Below, in pieces: positions 33,657 to 42,623 of a DNA stretch of 64,000 nt; positions within the stretch are counted from its first letter, which is position 1, and each line of letters starts with the position of its first letter. The position numbers and the translations under genes are program-made. The stretch spans positions 4,030,001-4,094,000 of the forward strand of contig NZ_CP132294.1 of the NCBI RefSeq assembly GCF_030734285.1, read 5' to 3'. Under the pieces are notes generated by a model, which worked only from the letters and a program-made list of their open reading frames with translations, was not told the origin of the DNA and ran no database searches. This DNA is from Natronococcus sp. AD-5. GTDB taxonomy: Archaea; Halobacteriota; Halobacteria; Halobacteriales; Natrialbaceae.

Positions 33657-34292
33657 ATGGACCGCACCGATCTCGCGCCGCTGATCGACCACACCGTCCT
33701 CGGTCCCAAGACGACGCTCGCCGACGTCGAGGCGGTGCTCGACGAGGCGTCCGACCACGGGATGAACGCCTGTATTCCTCCGTACGCGCTCGAGCACGCC
33801 GTCGAGTACGCGCCCGACGTGACGCTCGCGACCGTCGTCGGGTTTCCCCACGGCCAGAACGCGCGCCAGGCGAAACGCCGCGAAGGCGTCCTCGCCTGGA
33901 AGGCCGGCGCGGACGAACTCGACGTCGTGATCAACGTCGCCCGGCTGCAAGCGGGACACCTCGAGGCGGTCGAGGCCGAACTCGCCGAACTCGTCGCGGC
34001 CGTCCCGATCCCGGTGAAGGTGATCATCGAGACGGCGCTGCTGACCGACGAGGAGAAACGCCGGGCCTGCGAGGCCGCCCGCGAGGCCGACGCCGCGATG
34101 GTGAAGACGTCGACCGGCTTCGCCGAAGGCGGCGCGACGGTCGAGGACGTCGAACTGATGAGCGAGTACCTCCCCGTGAAAGCCAGCGGCGGCGTCGGCA
34201 GCTACGACGAGGCAGTGGCGATGCTCGAGGCCGGCGCCGAGCGGATCGGCGCCTCGAGCGGGGTCGAGATTCTCGAGGGCGCACCGGAGTAA
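33657..34292 (+). CDS. deoC: Deoxyribose-phosphate aldolase
   Basis: Cleaves 2-deoxyribose-5-phosphate to glyceraldehyde-3-phosphate and acetaldehyde. The 211-residue TIM barrel has [67 protein letters not shown] with the Schiff-base Lys, and [13 protein letters not shown]. Its partner is nucleoside phosphorylase, which feeds deoxyribose-1-phosphate after mutase action. It is divergent from the ribose-1,5-bisphosphate isomerase gene. Confidence 0.96.
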   Translation: MDRTDLAPLIDHTVLGPKTTLADVEAVLDEASDHGMNACIPPYALEHAVEYAPDVTLATVVGFPHGQNARQAKRREGVLAWKAGADELDVVINVARLQAGHLEAVEAELAELVAAVPIPVKVIIETALLTDEEKRRACEAAREADAAMVKTSTGFAEGGATVEDVELMSEYLPVKASGGVGSYDEAVAMLEAGAERIGASSGVEILEGAPE

Positions 34293-34382
34293 CGACGCTC
34301 ACGGTCGCGATGTCGGCCCGAGTCACCTCGCTCGACTGCGGCGACCCGAACGGCTTTCGCCGAGCCGCGAGCAACGAAACCT

Positions 34383-34505
34383 ATGCTCGAGAGGCTGTGA
34401 ACGCGAATCCGTACGCTCGCGAACCGGCTTCGGCGGCTGGAGCGGCGCGAACTCGACGCGTTTCTGCGGTGGATTGAACGCACCGGGAACCTCCTGCACC
34501 TCTCC
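34383..34505 (+). pseudogene. Conserved N-terminal codons cut off by an in-frame TGA
   Basis: ATG 34383 reads five codons (MLERL), then TGA at 34398-34400, and the same frame continues TRIRTLANRLRRLERRELDA and FLRWIERTGNLLHL directly into the HPP gene. Homologues have this basic amphipathic segment at the N-terminus. A CGA (Arg) to TGA change in a CpG would explain it. Translation may instead begin at GTG 34506. A sequencing or assembly error is possible. Confidence 0.55.
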
Positions 34506-35813
34506 GTGGTCGTGTTCGTGCCCGTGTTGATCGCCGTAGTGACGTGGCTATCGAACGCGACGGCCGCCGTCTCCTTCCTCCTGTTTCCGCCCCTGGCTTC
34601 CGGAACGTACACGCTCTTTGCCGATCCCGAGGGGCGGTACTCCACGCCGGGAACGTTCGTCGGCGGGATGACCGTCGGCGCGCTCTGCGGCTGGTTCGCC
34701 CTCGAACTGGTCGCGACGACGGGAGTGCACGGCGGCGCCGTCAGCGCGACGAGCGCGGCGCTCGGCGTCTTCTTTACCGGGACCGCCACCTGGGCGCTCG
34801 ACCTCGAGGAGCCGACGGCGTTTTCGACCGCGCTCCTCGTGTTGGTCATCGGGAACGCGCAACTGGCCTACGTGCTCGGCATCGTCGTCTCGAGTTCGTT
34901 CGTCGCGGCCGCGTTCGTCGTCTGGCGCGACCGCGTCTACGAGGCGCGCGCCCGGTACCTCTACCAGACGACGAAGGGCGACGATCACGTGCTCGTTCCG
35001 GTGCACGACGGGGACGCGGAGTCGATCGCGCGCTTTGCCGCCACGCTCGCCGGCGCCCACGAGGCCGGGAAAGTCGTCCTCTTCGACGTCGTTCCGGAGG
35101 CGGCCGAGCGAAGCGACGGCGGATCCGTCGACGGAGGCGACGGCGACCGAGCCGGCGCGGAGGTCCTCGAGCGCGGAACGGACGACGCGGTTCGGACGGT
35201 CGAATCCCTCGCTGCCGACCTCGAAGCCGAGTACGACGTCCCCTGCGAGGTCGTCGTCGCGGCCGGCGACCGCCGCTCGTCGGGGCTCGTCCTTCGAACC
35301 GCCCGCCGGAACAACTGCGATCTCATCGTCGCCCCCTACGCCGAACACGACCGGGGCGGGCTCTCGCAGTTCATCAAGGGACTGTTCGACAGCGAGATCG
35401 ACGTCATCGCGTTCCGGTCGAGTGACGGGCACCACCGGTGGCGTCGTGGCTTCGTCGCGGTTCGGGGCGCCGGCGACACCGCTCGCGCGATGATCGACTT
35501 CGCGTTGCGGGTCACCGGCTCTCGTCGGCCCACCAGCGTCTGTACCTGCATCGACCGCGAGTCACACCGGCGGACGGCCGAGACGACGCTCGCGAACCTC
35601 GTCGACGCCTTCTCCGGTCCCTTCGAGACGCACGTCGTCACGGAGTCGGTCGAGGCGCACCTCTCGCGCGTGGCACCGCGGTACGACGTGGTTTTCGTCG
35701 GCTCCAGCACCGATCGATCGGCCGCCTCGCGGTTCGTCTCGCCGCCGACGTTCCAGAAGCTCCGCGATGTCGAGACCGACGTCGCGATCGTTCACCGCGG
35801 TCGTCGCCGGTAG
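34506..35813 (+). CDS. HPP-domain membrane protein with C-terminal universal stress protein-like domains
   Basis: 435 residues from GTG 34506. About five membrane helices of the HPP family (LSNATAAVSFLLFPPLASGTYTLF, FVGGMTVGALCGWFALEL, FFTGTATWALDLEEPTAFSTALLVL) are followed by two USP-like alpha/beta domains, from residue about 155 (DDHVLVPVHDGDAESIARFA) and from about 310. USP domains bind nucleotides; HPP proteins are linked to nitrite or anion transport in other organisms. An in-frame TGA removes the usual N-terminus. It converges on the K+ channel gene, which lies on the opposite strand 54 bases away. Confidence 0.8.
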   Translation: MVVFVPVLIAVVTWLSNATAAVSFLLFPPLASGTYTLFADPEGRYSTPGTFVGGMTVGALCGWFALELVATTGVHGGAVSATSAALGVFFTGTATWALDLEEPTAFSTALLVLVIGNAQLAYVLGIVVSSSFVAAAFVVWRDRVYEARARYLYQTTKGDDHVLVPVHDGDAESIARFAATLAGAHEAGKVVLFDVVPEAAERSDGGSVDGGDGDRAGAEVLERGTDDAVRTVESLAADLEAEYDVPCEVVVAAGDRRSSGLVLRTARRNNCDLIVAPYAEHDRGGLSQFIKGLFDSEIDVIAFRSSDGHHRWRRGFVAVRGAGDTARAMIDFALRVTGSRRPTSVCTCIDRESHRRTAETTLANLVDAFSGPFETHVVTESVEAHLSRVAPRYDVVFVGSSTDRSAASRFVSPPTFQKLRDVETDVAIVHRGRRR

Positions 35814-35867
35814 CCGGGCGCGCGGATAGCGCTCCCTTCGGGTACGTCGCTTCGATCGATCCCGCGT

Positions 35868-37046
35868 TCACTCCGTCTCGAGCAGCCGCGAGACGACCGG
35901 CGACTCGTCTTTCCCGAGCGCCGAGCGCACGAGCAGGTGGCCGCCGAGTTCGGCGAGGCTGATGACGTCGTCCGCGCCGGCGCGCTCGAGTTTGCGAGTG
36001 TTCTCGCGATCCGTCGCGGCGGTGACGATGCGGACGTCGGGCCGAAGCTGACGCGCGGTCAGCACCGCCAGCGCGTCCTCGGCGTCGTCGTTCGTCGCGA
36101 CGAGGACGGCCCGTGCAGCGTCGATCTTCGCCCGCTCGAGCGGCTCCTCGTCGCTCGGGTTCGCCGTGAGAACCCGCACGTCGCGATCCGATAGTTCGCT
36201 CGCGACGGTCTGATCCTGGGTTACGACCAGAAACTGTCGGTCGGACTCGCGGAGTTCGGTTACGATCGGTTCCGTCAGGTCCCCGTACCCGAGCACGAGG
36301 ATGTGGTTGTCGAGGAGTTCGAGTTCGGAGTCTGTCATTATTCCGAGCGTCTTCGAGATGCGCGCCTGAATCGCGGGGCCGACGAGCGCCCCGACGGCGA
36401 TACCGAAACTGGCGACGCCGAGGACGACGACGGACATCGTAAAGAGGATCGCGACCTCCGTCTCGGGCGCTATGTCGCCGTAGCCGACCGTGCTCGAGGT
36501 GATCAGCGTGAAGTAGAACGCGTCGAGCAGGTGCTCGATCCCGTCGAAGTTCTCGCGCAGCGCGTACGCGCCGAACGTTCCGTACGCCTGGACGCCGACG
36601 AGCGCGGCGCCGGCGGCGAGCTGGGTCGTCGTCAGCGAGAGCGACCTGTTGAAGCGCTTGCGCGTGATCAGCAGAATCGGTATCGTGACGGCCGAGAGGA
36701 CGACCAGCGGAAACGAGTACCGACTCGCCTGCAACAGGCCCTGTGCCGCGGTCAGCGGCATCAGTAACAGCGTCGCCCACCAGCCGACGCGAAGCCCGCG
36801 CCGCAGCGCGAGCGCGCTGCCGACCATCAGAAAGCCGGTGAGCGCGCCGGTGAAGCCGGCGGCGTCCTGAACGGTTTCGGGAACGTGCGTCGCGAGCGGG
36901 CCGGAGACGTACTCGCTGTCGATGTGGACGATTCCGGTCGCGACCGAGAGCAGCGCGACGAGGAGGGCGAGACCGACGGCTGCCCGCGTCGTCACGATCC
37001 AGCGCCAGTTGTCCGGCAACCGATCTACGGCGCGCTCGCCGACCAT
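35868..37046 (-). CDS. Potassium channel with RCK (TrkA-N/TrkA-C) domains
   Basis: A 392-residue protein. Four N-terminal helices (about residues 20-130) precede a two-helix pore module with the K+ selectivity filter TVGYGD at 186-191. The RCK domain follows with the nucleotide-binding loop NHILVLGYGDLTEPIV and the acidic VVTQDQ; TrkA-C lies at the end. The extra N-terminal helices are a haloarchaeal variant. It probably gates K+ flux in response to NAD(H) or ATP. Two further RCK-C proteins lie within 5 kb. Confidence 0.9.
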   Translation of the reverse strand: MVGERAVDRLPDNWRWIVTTRAAVGLALLVALLSVATGIVHIDSEYVSGPLATHVPETVQDAAGFTGALTGFLMVGSALALRRGLRVGWWATLLLMPLTAAQGLLQASRYSFPLVVLSAVTIPILLITRKRFNRSLSLTTTQLAAGAALVGVQAYGTFGAYALRENFDGIEHLLDAFYFTLITSSTVGYGDIAPETEVAILFTMSVVVLGVASFGIAVGALVGPAIQARISKTLGIMTDSELELLDNHILVLGYGDLTEPIVTELRESDRQFLVVTQDQTVASELSDRDVRVLTANPSDEEPLERAKIDAARAVLVATNDDAEDALAVLTARQLRPDVRIVTAATDRENTRKLERAGADDVISLAELGGHLLVRSALGKDESPVVSRLLETE

Positions 37047-37265
37047 ACACACCGGTCCAGCCCGGTCGCAGTTATACTGTTCGCTGTCCCGGCCGCAGCC
37101 GTACGAGAACCCGTCTCCCTCCGGAACGGCGATTACCTCCTCGAGAGGCGCTCTTCCTCGAACCCCTCGCAGAGAAACTGGAGGGCGATTCGGCTACCGT
37201 ATAAGCTTCTCTATTTCATTCGATTCGCAACAATTCGCTCAAAACGAACGATCGACTACTGGTCG

Positions 37266-37275
37266 AATAATAATA
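37266..37275 (+). promoter_or_regulatory. TATA region of the beta-propeller gene
   Basis: AATAATAATA centred 30 bases before ATG 37300, in a 253-base AT-rich divergent intergenic region. It marks ATG 37300 as a leaderless start. Confidence 0.5.
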
Positions 37276-37299
37276 CGATCCATTTCGCCAAGCAAACCT

Positions 37300-38874
37300 A
37301 TGTCCACGTGGAAACGACGGTCGGTACTGACCGCCTGTGCAGCGCTTTCGACGACTGGAGCACTCGCTTCGATCGGTTCGACGACGGCCGACGAAACGAC
37401 GCCCGATTCGTTTGCGGCCGGTCACCCGGACGGCTGGTCCTCGTCTCTCGGCAACCCTGCGAACTCTCGCTACCTCCCGCTCGAGGACGGCTTTCCGGAG
37501 CCGGACTCCGCCGCCTGGCGATACGACGAAACCGGAGCCGTCGCGGTCGTCGACGGCCGGGTCTACGTCCACACGGAGTCAGAACTGCGGGCGCTCGACG
37601 CCGAGGGCGGCGAACTCGAGTGGGACGTCGAGGTTCCCAGCGCCGACGGCCGCCCGGCGGTGTCCGAAGACGGAATCTACGTCGGCGACGAGAACCACGT
37701 GACGGCGCTCGACACCGCGGACGGATCGACCCGGTGGGCGCAGAAGTTCGACACCGACGCCCCGGTTCCGGAGCCGACGGTCGCGTTCGAGACCGTCTAC
37801 GTCGTCGCCGACGGAACGCTCCACGCGCTCGACGCTGCCGACGGGTCGACCCGGTGGACGCTCGACACCGTTTACGCTCGCCCGGCGGACGACGAAACCG
37901 GGGATCCGATGCCGGCTTCGTTCCGCCCGGAGACGGTCGCCGTCGCGAACGGGACCGTCTACGCCGCACTGGAGGGTGGGACGTACAGCGACGGGAGCAC
38001 CCTCGAGTGGGCGTTCAGTGCGATCGACGCGACGACCGGCGAGGACCGGTGGAGCGTCGCGGTCAACGCCACGCAATCGAGTCCCGTAACCGGACCGATC
38101 ATCGCGACGGGTCACGCCGTCTACGCGAACCATCCGGGAGAGGGCGGCCTCGAGTTCGATCTCGAAACCGGCGAGGTCCGCGAACTCGATCGCATAGTGT
38201 GGACCGGAACGAACGACGCCCGCCTCGAGGTCGACCACTCGGGCAGCGAAATCGTCGCGTACGACCGGGGAACCGGGGAGAACTGGGGCGCCGAAACCGA
38301 ACTCGACGCGTGGCACGGATTCGTCGTCGCCGGCGAGACGATAATCGCACGTCACGACCCGCACGAGCGCGAAGAAGCGGCGTACCCCTACAACTCGGTC
38401 GTCGGTCTCAGCCTCGAGGACGGGTCCGTGGAGTGGACGCTCGAGTTCGACGACGAGCTGCCCGCTATCGCCGCCGTCGACGAGAACACCCTCTACCTCG
38501 AGGCGGACGGCGAACTCGTCGCGTTCCGTCCGTCCGAAGACGAACCGGACGAGGGTGGCGAGGGGTCGGACGACGCCGACGATACGGACTCCGACGGGGA
38601 CGACGGAAACGAGTACGAGCCGGGCGAAGACGAGTCGACCGACGACGATACCGAAGGAGCCGATGACGACACCGAGTCGGACGGACGGGACGATACCGGC
38701 GAGTCGGCTGACGACGCGACCGAGCCGGACGAGGACGACAGCGTGCCGGGCTTCACCACCGGCGCGGGACTTCTGGGCGGTGCAGCGACCCTCGAGTGGC
38801 TGCGTCGCCGAGCCGGAACGCCCGAACCGGCCGAATCAGCCGGATCGCTCGGGACGGACGAACCGGCCGAGTAG
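37300..38874 (+). CDS. Secreted PQQ-type beta-propeller protein with PGF-CTERM-like C-terminus
   Basis: A 524-residue exported protein. The N-terminus MSTWKRRSVLTACAALSTTG has a twin-arginine motif (KRRSVL) and a hydrophobic segment. Several PQQ-like propeller repeats follow (ALDAEGGELEWDVEVP, ALDTADGSTRWAQKF, ALDAADGSTRWTLDT, GLSLEDGSVEWTLEFD). A highly acidic, Ser/Thr-rich stalk (about 405-475) precedes VPGFTTGAGLLGGAATLEWLRRR, which resembles an archaeosortase PGF-CTERM tripartite sorting signal. Unusually the protein continues about 23 residues past it. A scaffolding or cell-surface role is likely. Confidence 0.85.
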   Translation: MSTWKRRSVLTACAALSTTGALASIGSTTADETTPDSFAAGHPDGWSSSLGNPANSRYLPLEDGFPEPDSAAWRYDETGAVAVVDGRVYVHTESELRALDAEGGELEWDVEVPSADGRPAVSEDGIYVGDENHVTALDTADGSTRWAQKFDTDAPVPEPTVAFETVYVVADGTLHALDAADGSTRWTLDTVYARPADDETGDPMPASFRPETVAVANGTVYAALEGGTYSDGSTLEWAFSAIDATTGEDRWSVAVNATQSSPVTGPIIATGHAVYANHPGEGGLEFDLETGEVRELDRIVWTGTNDARLEVDHSGSEIVAYDRGTGENWGAETELDAWHGFVVAGETIIARHDPHEREEAAYPYNSVVGLSLEDGSVEWTLEFDDELPAIAAVDENTLYLEADGELVAFRPSEDEPDEGGEGSDDADDTDSDGDDGNEYEPGEDESTDDDTEGADDDTESDGRDDTGESADDATEPDEDDSVPGFTTGAGLLGGAATLEWLRRRAGTPEPAESAGSLGTDEPAE

Positions 38875-38980
38875 CCGACGTCGTCCGGTCTACGCGGTTC
38901 GCCGACGGCCACCGGGTTCGTCCCGGCTGTAGCCGGATCAGCCGGTACCTGTTTAACGATTCCGGCCCACCGACCGAGCA

Positions 38981-40195
38981 ATGACGCTCCCGGTCGAAAT
39001 ACTGCTCGGCCTCTATCTCGGCCTCCTCACCGGCATCGTTCCCGCGTTCGTCGCCGGCTCGCTCGGCTTTCTCGTCCGGTACGTGACCGGCGTCACGCTC
39101 CCGGGCTTCGGGGTCGTCGTCCTGGCGCTGTCGATCGCCAGCGTCCAGGGCGGGCTGCTCGGCCTCGTCGAGCCCGACATCGCCCAGTCACCTCGGCTGT
39201 TGGTCGCCGTGCTGGTCGTCCTGATGCTCGCGCTGTACGCGCACAACCAGGGTGATACGCTCGGCGCCGAAATGCCGCGACGGCTCTCGCTCACCCAGCT
39301 GCGCCACCGGACCCTCTCGGCCGACGTGATCGAGTTCGTCGGCACGGTCGGACGGGTCACGATTCGTCCGACCGGCGAGATCCGCGATATGGAGGGGTAC
39401 CCGCCGCTACCGTCCGACCTCCGCGCGACGCTCAGAACCGGCTCCTGGCGACTCCCCGCCGATCTGCCGCTTTCGGAACTCGAGCGCCGGCTCGAGGAAC
39501 GGCTGCGAACCGAACACGACCTCGCCGACGTCGCCGTCTCGATCGACGAACGAGGTCGCGCGTCGATCACCGCCGCGCCGCCCGCCGGCGGTCTCTCGCG
39601 ACGCGTGTCGGACGGGAAGCGCGCGATTTCGATCGCGACGCTGGTTCCGACCGGGTTGGCTCGCGGGGACGAGGTGTCCGTTCGGACGGGCGATCGATCG
39701 ATCGTCGGGACGGTCCTGAGCGTCAGGACCGAACTCGACGACGAACGCGAGGCGGAAGCGGCGGAGATCGATTCGGATCGAATCGAGACGGCGCTGTCCG
39801 ACGGCGGAGCCAGCGTCGCGAGCGCCGGCGGCGTCGGTCGCGTCACCGTCGCCGTCGGCCGCGAGAACGTGAAACCGGTGCTCGAGGCCGAGACGCCGCG
39901 TCTCATCGTCCGGTCGCGCGGCACGAACCGCGACTTCGAGGCCCTCGCGCTGGTCAAACGCGCCGGGCGGGTGATCCGGCGGATCACCGTCGATTCGGTC
40001 GAAGCGGGCGAAACGGTGGCCGCGTCGACGCCCGTGACCGTACTCGCGGTGCGCCGTCAGGACGAGACGGCCGGCCGCCGACAGGGGTGGCGGTTCGTTC
40101 CCGACCGCGAGGCGACGATCGAGCCCGGCGACGAGGCGTTCGTCGTCGGTCCGGAGGGAGAGGTAGACGCGCTCGCGGAGGCGATCGGCGGATGA
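38981..40195 (+). CDS. RCK_C (TrkA-C) domain membrane protein, first of pair
   Basis: A 404-residue protein. The N-terminus has three helices (about residues 5-30, 42-62, 72-88), then a long soluble region with TrkA-C-like beta/alpha units (GDEVSVRTGDRSIVGTVLSV and TIEPGDEAFVVGPEGEVDALAE). No TrkA-N Rossmann motif is present, so it is not a complete Trk regulator. It precedes a related gene after 40 bases; both probably sense ligands for K+ transport. The domain call comes from the C-terminal motif pattern. Confidence 0.8.
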   Translation: MTLPVEILLGLYLGLLTGIVPAFVAGSLGFLVRYVTGVTLPGFGVVVLALSIASVQGGLLGLVEPDIAQSPRLLVAVLVVLMLALYAHNQGDTLGAEMPRRLSLTQLRHRTLSADVIEFVGTVGRVTIRPTGEIRDMEGYPPLPSDLRATLRTGSWRLPADLPLSELERRLEERLRTEHDLADVAVSIDERGRASITAAPPAGGLSRRVSDGKRAISIATLVPTGLARGDEVSVRTGDRSIVGTVLSVRTELDDEREAEAAEIDSDRIETALSDGGASVASAGGVGRVTVAVGRENVKPVLEAETPRLIVRSRGTNRDFEALALVKRAGRVIRRITVDSVEAGETVAASTPVTVLAVRRQDETAGRRQGWRFVPDREATIEPGDEAFVVGPEGEVDALAEAIGG

Positions 40196-40235
40196 GCGCG
40201 TCCGCGTTCGGCGGACCGAACGGCGGTGATCGCGC

Positions 40236-41378
40236 GTGATCGGCGTCGTCGCGCAGACGGATCCCGCTCTCGAGGCGCTGCTGGACGCGTTCGTCCGGAT
40301 CCTCGGCTTCTGCATCCTCGCGGCCGGCACGGCGGCGGCCGCGGCGTTCGTCTTCCGGTGGTACAGCGCCGACGAACTGGCCGAGGGCGTCGGTATTCTG
40401 GTCGGTATCACGACGGTCGCGATCTGGCTGAACACGAAGACGGCCTTACAGGACGCGATCATCGGGACGTCGCGGCTGCTCGAGACCGAAACCGCGGTTT
40501 ACACGGTGATCGCGTTCGTCGCGAGCGCGATCGCCGCCGACGCCGGCCGTCGACTCGGCGACCACCTCGCACGGGACGCGTTCGCGCTCGCCGCACCGCG
40601 GACGATCGACGACGTGGGCGAACTCGTCCGCTCGGCCGGTCGCGTGATCGCGGTCGAACTGCCGGAGACGATCGAGGACGTAGACGGCTACGACCCCGTC
40701 GACGCGGGGATAAAAGCGGATCTCGCGGGCGAGACGCTTCTCTTCCCGCGACGCCTGACCGCCGGGCAGTTGCGCGAACGGCTGATCGCCCGTCTCGAGC
40801 GCGACTACGGGATCGGTCACGTCGACGTCGAACTCGCGACCGACGGCGAGATCGAGTACCTCGCGCTGGGAAGTCGGCCGGCGGGAATCGGGCCGACCCT
40901 GGCTCCAGGGACCGTCGCCGTCGCGATCCGCGCCGACCCCGCGGCCGACGCCAGCCCGGGCGACGCGGTCCGGATCTGGACCCGAAACGGCGACGGTGAC
41001 GCGTTCCGGTGCGCCGCCGGCGGCGAACTGCGGGGCACCGCCGACGACGTGGCGACGGTCGCGATCGACGCCGACGAAGTGCGGGCGCTCGAGGCCGACG
41101 CTGCGCACCGGCTCGTCACGCTCCCGGGAACGCCCGACGCGGAGCGGGAACTGGTCTCCGCGCTCCGCGCGGCGGACGAGACCGTCACCGCGTTGACCGT
41201 CGCCGCCGGCGGTTCGCTCGAGGGCGCGACGATCGACTCGCTGCCGACTCTGGTGCTCGCGGTCGACCGGGAGGACGACGCCGTCGCGCTGCCGTCCGGA
41301 GAGACCCGTCTCGTCGCCGGCGACGTCGCGTACGTGCTCGGCCGCCCGGACGCCCTTCGCCGGATCCCGGAGCGGTAG
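40236..41378 (+). CDS. RCK_C (TrkA-C) domain membrane protein, second of pair
   Basis: A 380-residue protein starting at GTG. Three helices (about 19-40, 50-65, 86-102) are followed by TrkA-C-like units (GDAVRIWTRNGDGDAFRC; the last ends VAGDVAYVLGRPDALRRI). It resembles the previous gene in architecture but not closely in sequence. It probably forms an operon with 38981-40195, and the pair may make one hetero-oligomeric membrane complex. No pore filter is visible in either. Confidence 0.78.
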   Translation: MIGVVAQTDPALEALLDAFVRILGFCILAAGTAAAAAFVFRWYSADELAEGVGILVGITTVAIWLNTKTALQDAIIGTSRLLETETAVYTVIAFVASAIAADAGRRLGDHLARDAFALAAPRTIDDVGELVRSAGRVIAVELPETIEDVDGYDPVDAGIKADLAGETLLFPRRLTAGQLRERLIARLERDYGIGHVDVELATDGEIEYLALGSRPAGIGPTLAPGTVAVAIRADPAADASPGDAVRIWTRNGDGDAFRCAAGGELRGTADDVATVAIDADEVRALEADAAHRLVTLPGTPDAERELVSALRAADETVTALTVAAGGSLEGATIDSLPTLVLAVDREDDAVALPSGETRLVAGDVAYVLGRPDALRRIPER

Positions 41379-41409
41379 CTACTTGCCGCCGGCACGGATA
41401 GCGCCATCT

Positions 41410-41691
41410 ATGTCCACGGAGTGGAAGCTGTTCGCGGACCTCGCCGAACGCGCGGGCGACAAACACGTCGCGGTCGACGCCGCGGCCGGCGACACCGTCG
41501 GCGACGCGCTCGAGGACCTCCTCGCGGACCGGCCCGACCTGGAGGCCCGCGTGCTCGACGACGGCGAACTGCGCTCGCAGATTAACGTACTGCGCAACGG
41601 AACGAACGTGCTCGTCGAGGAAGAGGGACTCGAGACGGAACTCGAGGAGGGGGACGAACTGGCGCTGTTCCCGCCGGTCAGCGGCGGATAG
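41410..41691 (+). CDS. samp1: Ubiquitin-like small archaeal modifier protein (SAMP/MoaD family)
   Basis: A 93-residue beta-grasp protein that begins TEWKLFADLAERAG and ends PPVSGG. The C-terminal Gly-Gly is the site of adenylation by UbaA and of conjugation or thiocarboxylation. It may modify lysines (sampylation) or deliver sulfur for molybdopterin; in haloarchaea SAMP1 does both. The acidic DELALFPPVSGG end matches MoaD-like members. It lies alone, convergent with an acetyltransferase 9 bases away. Confidence 0.88.
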   Translation: MSTEWKLFADLAERAGDKHVAVDAAAGDTVGDALEDLLADRPDLEARVLDDGELRSQINVLRNGTNVLVEEEGLETELEEGDELALFPPVSGG

Positions 41692-41700
41692 TGCGCGATC

Positions 41701-42618
41701 TCAGTCGCCGTTGGCGAGATCGATCCCGAACGCGAAGTCCGGTTCCTCCGAAATCTCCGCGCCCGCGTAAGAGGCGTCGCTGACGTACGCAGCCGTCTCG
41801 GGGATCAGGACGCGGGTCCGATCGGCGCCGACGGCGGCGGCGTCCCGCGCGATCGCGGCGAGCAGCGACCGGGCGGCGTCGACGTCGTCCCAGGCGCCGA
41901 CGCCGTACTCGGCCCAGGTCACCGTCCCGCCGTCGTCGTTCTCGCGGTCGTACGTTCGGACGCGGTACGACGCGGCCGCCGTCCCGTTCTCGCGCTCGAC
42001 GGCGAACACCGCCGTCTCGTCGGCGAACGCCGCGAAGTCGTCGCGGGTGAGTTCGCGTACTGCCCACGTCTCTTCGGGGGCGAACCCGAGTCCGTTCAAG
42101 TGTTCGCGCGCGTCGCTGTGGGTCCAGTAGCGCCAGGCGGTCGCGGGATCGCTCGAGACCGCATCCGGACCCGCGACGCCCGAATCGGGTTCCGGGTGTG
42201 CGAACCGGAACTCCGTGGCCGGTTCGAATCCGCCCTTCCGCGCCGCACCGAGGGAGGCGGCGTTCCACGAGAAGATCATGATGCGACCGACGGTCGCGCC
42301 CCGCTCGCGCGCCCAGTCGAAGCAGGCCTCGTTCAGCCGACCGCTCAGTCCCTGGCGCTGGTAGTCGGGATTAATGCGCATTCCCTGAAACCAGGCTTCG
42401 TCGGGCGAGAGCATGACGGCCTGGACGATCCCCGCGACGTCGTCGCCGGCGTCGGCGAGGAACGTTTTCTTGTGGTCATCGTCCTCGTCCTCGAGCCAGT
42501 CGTGGTAGATCTCCGGGATGTAGTCGCCGCCGCGGTCCTCCCAGAGCGTCTCGGTGAAGGCCTTCACGCCCTCGTAATCGTCGTGCGTCGCTCGACGGAT
42601 CTCGATGCCCACCGACAT
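41701..42618 (-). CDS. GNAT-family N-acetyltransferase (two-domain)
   Basis: A 305-residue protein. The N-terminal GNAT domain has MRINPDYQRQGLSGRLNEACFDWARERG (acetyl-CoA loop) and SWNAASLGAARKGGF. A second, degenerate GNAT-like domain follows (RVRTYDRENDDGGTVTWAEYGVGAWDDVDAARSLLAAIARDA). Its start is 5 bases after the gatD stop, so it is probably co-transcribed with gatD. The substrate is unknown. Confidence 0.87.
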   Translation of the reverse strand: MSVGIEIRRATHDDYEGVKAFTETLWEDRGGDYIPEIYHDWLEDEDDDHKKTFLADAGDDVAGIVQAVMLSPDEAWFQGMRINPDYQRQGLSGRLNEACFDWARERGATVGRIMIFSWNAASLGAARKGGFEPATEFRFAHPEPDSGVAGPDAVSSDPATAWRYWTHSDAREHLNGLGFAPEETWAVRELTRDDFAAFADETAVFAVERENGTAAASYRVRTYDRENDDGGTVTWAEYGVGAWDDVDAARSLLAAIARDAAAVGADRTRVLIPETAAYVSDASYAGAEISEEPDFAFGIDLANGD

Positions 42619-42623
42619 CGCGA

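Noticed and set aside
40193-40240. A 15-codon frame whose ATGA overlaps the stop of the first RCK-C gene and whose end meets the GTG start of the second
   Set aside because: Too short and featureless to support; it could help translational coupling but nothing shows this.
42221-42231. GGTTCGAATCC, which looks like a tRNA T-loop
   Set aside because: It lies inside an acetyltransferase gene, and no acceptor or anticodon stem can be formed around it.
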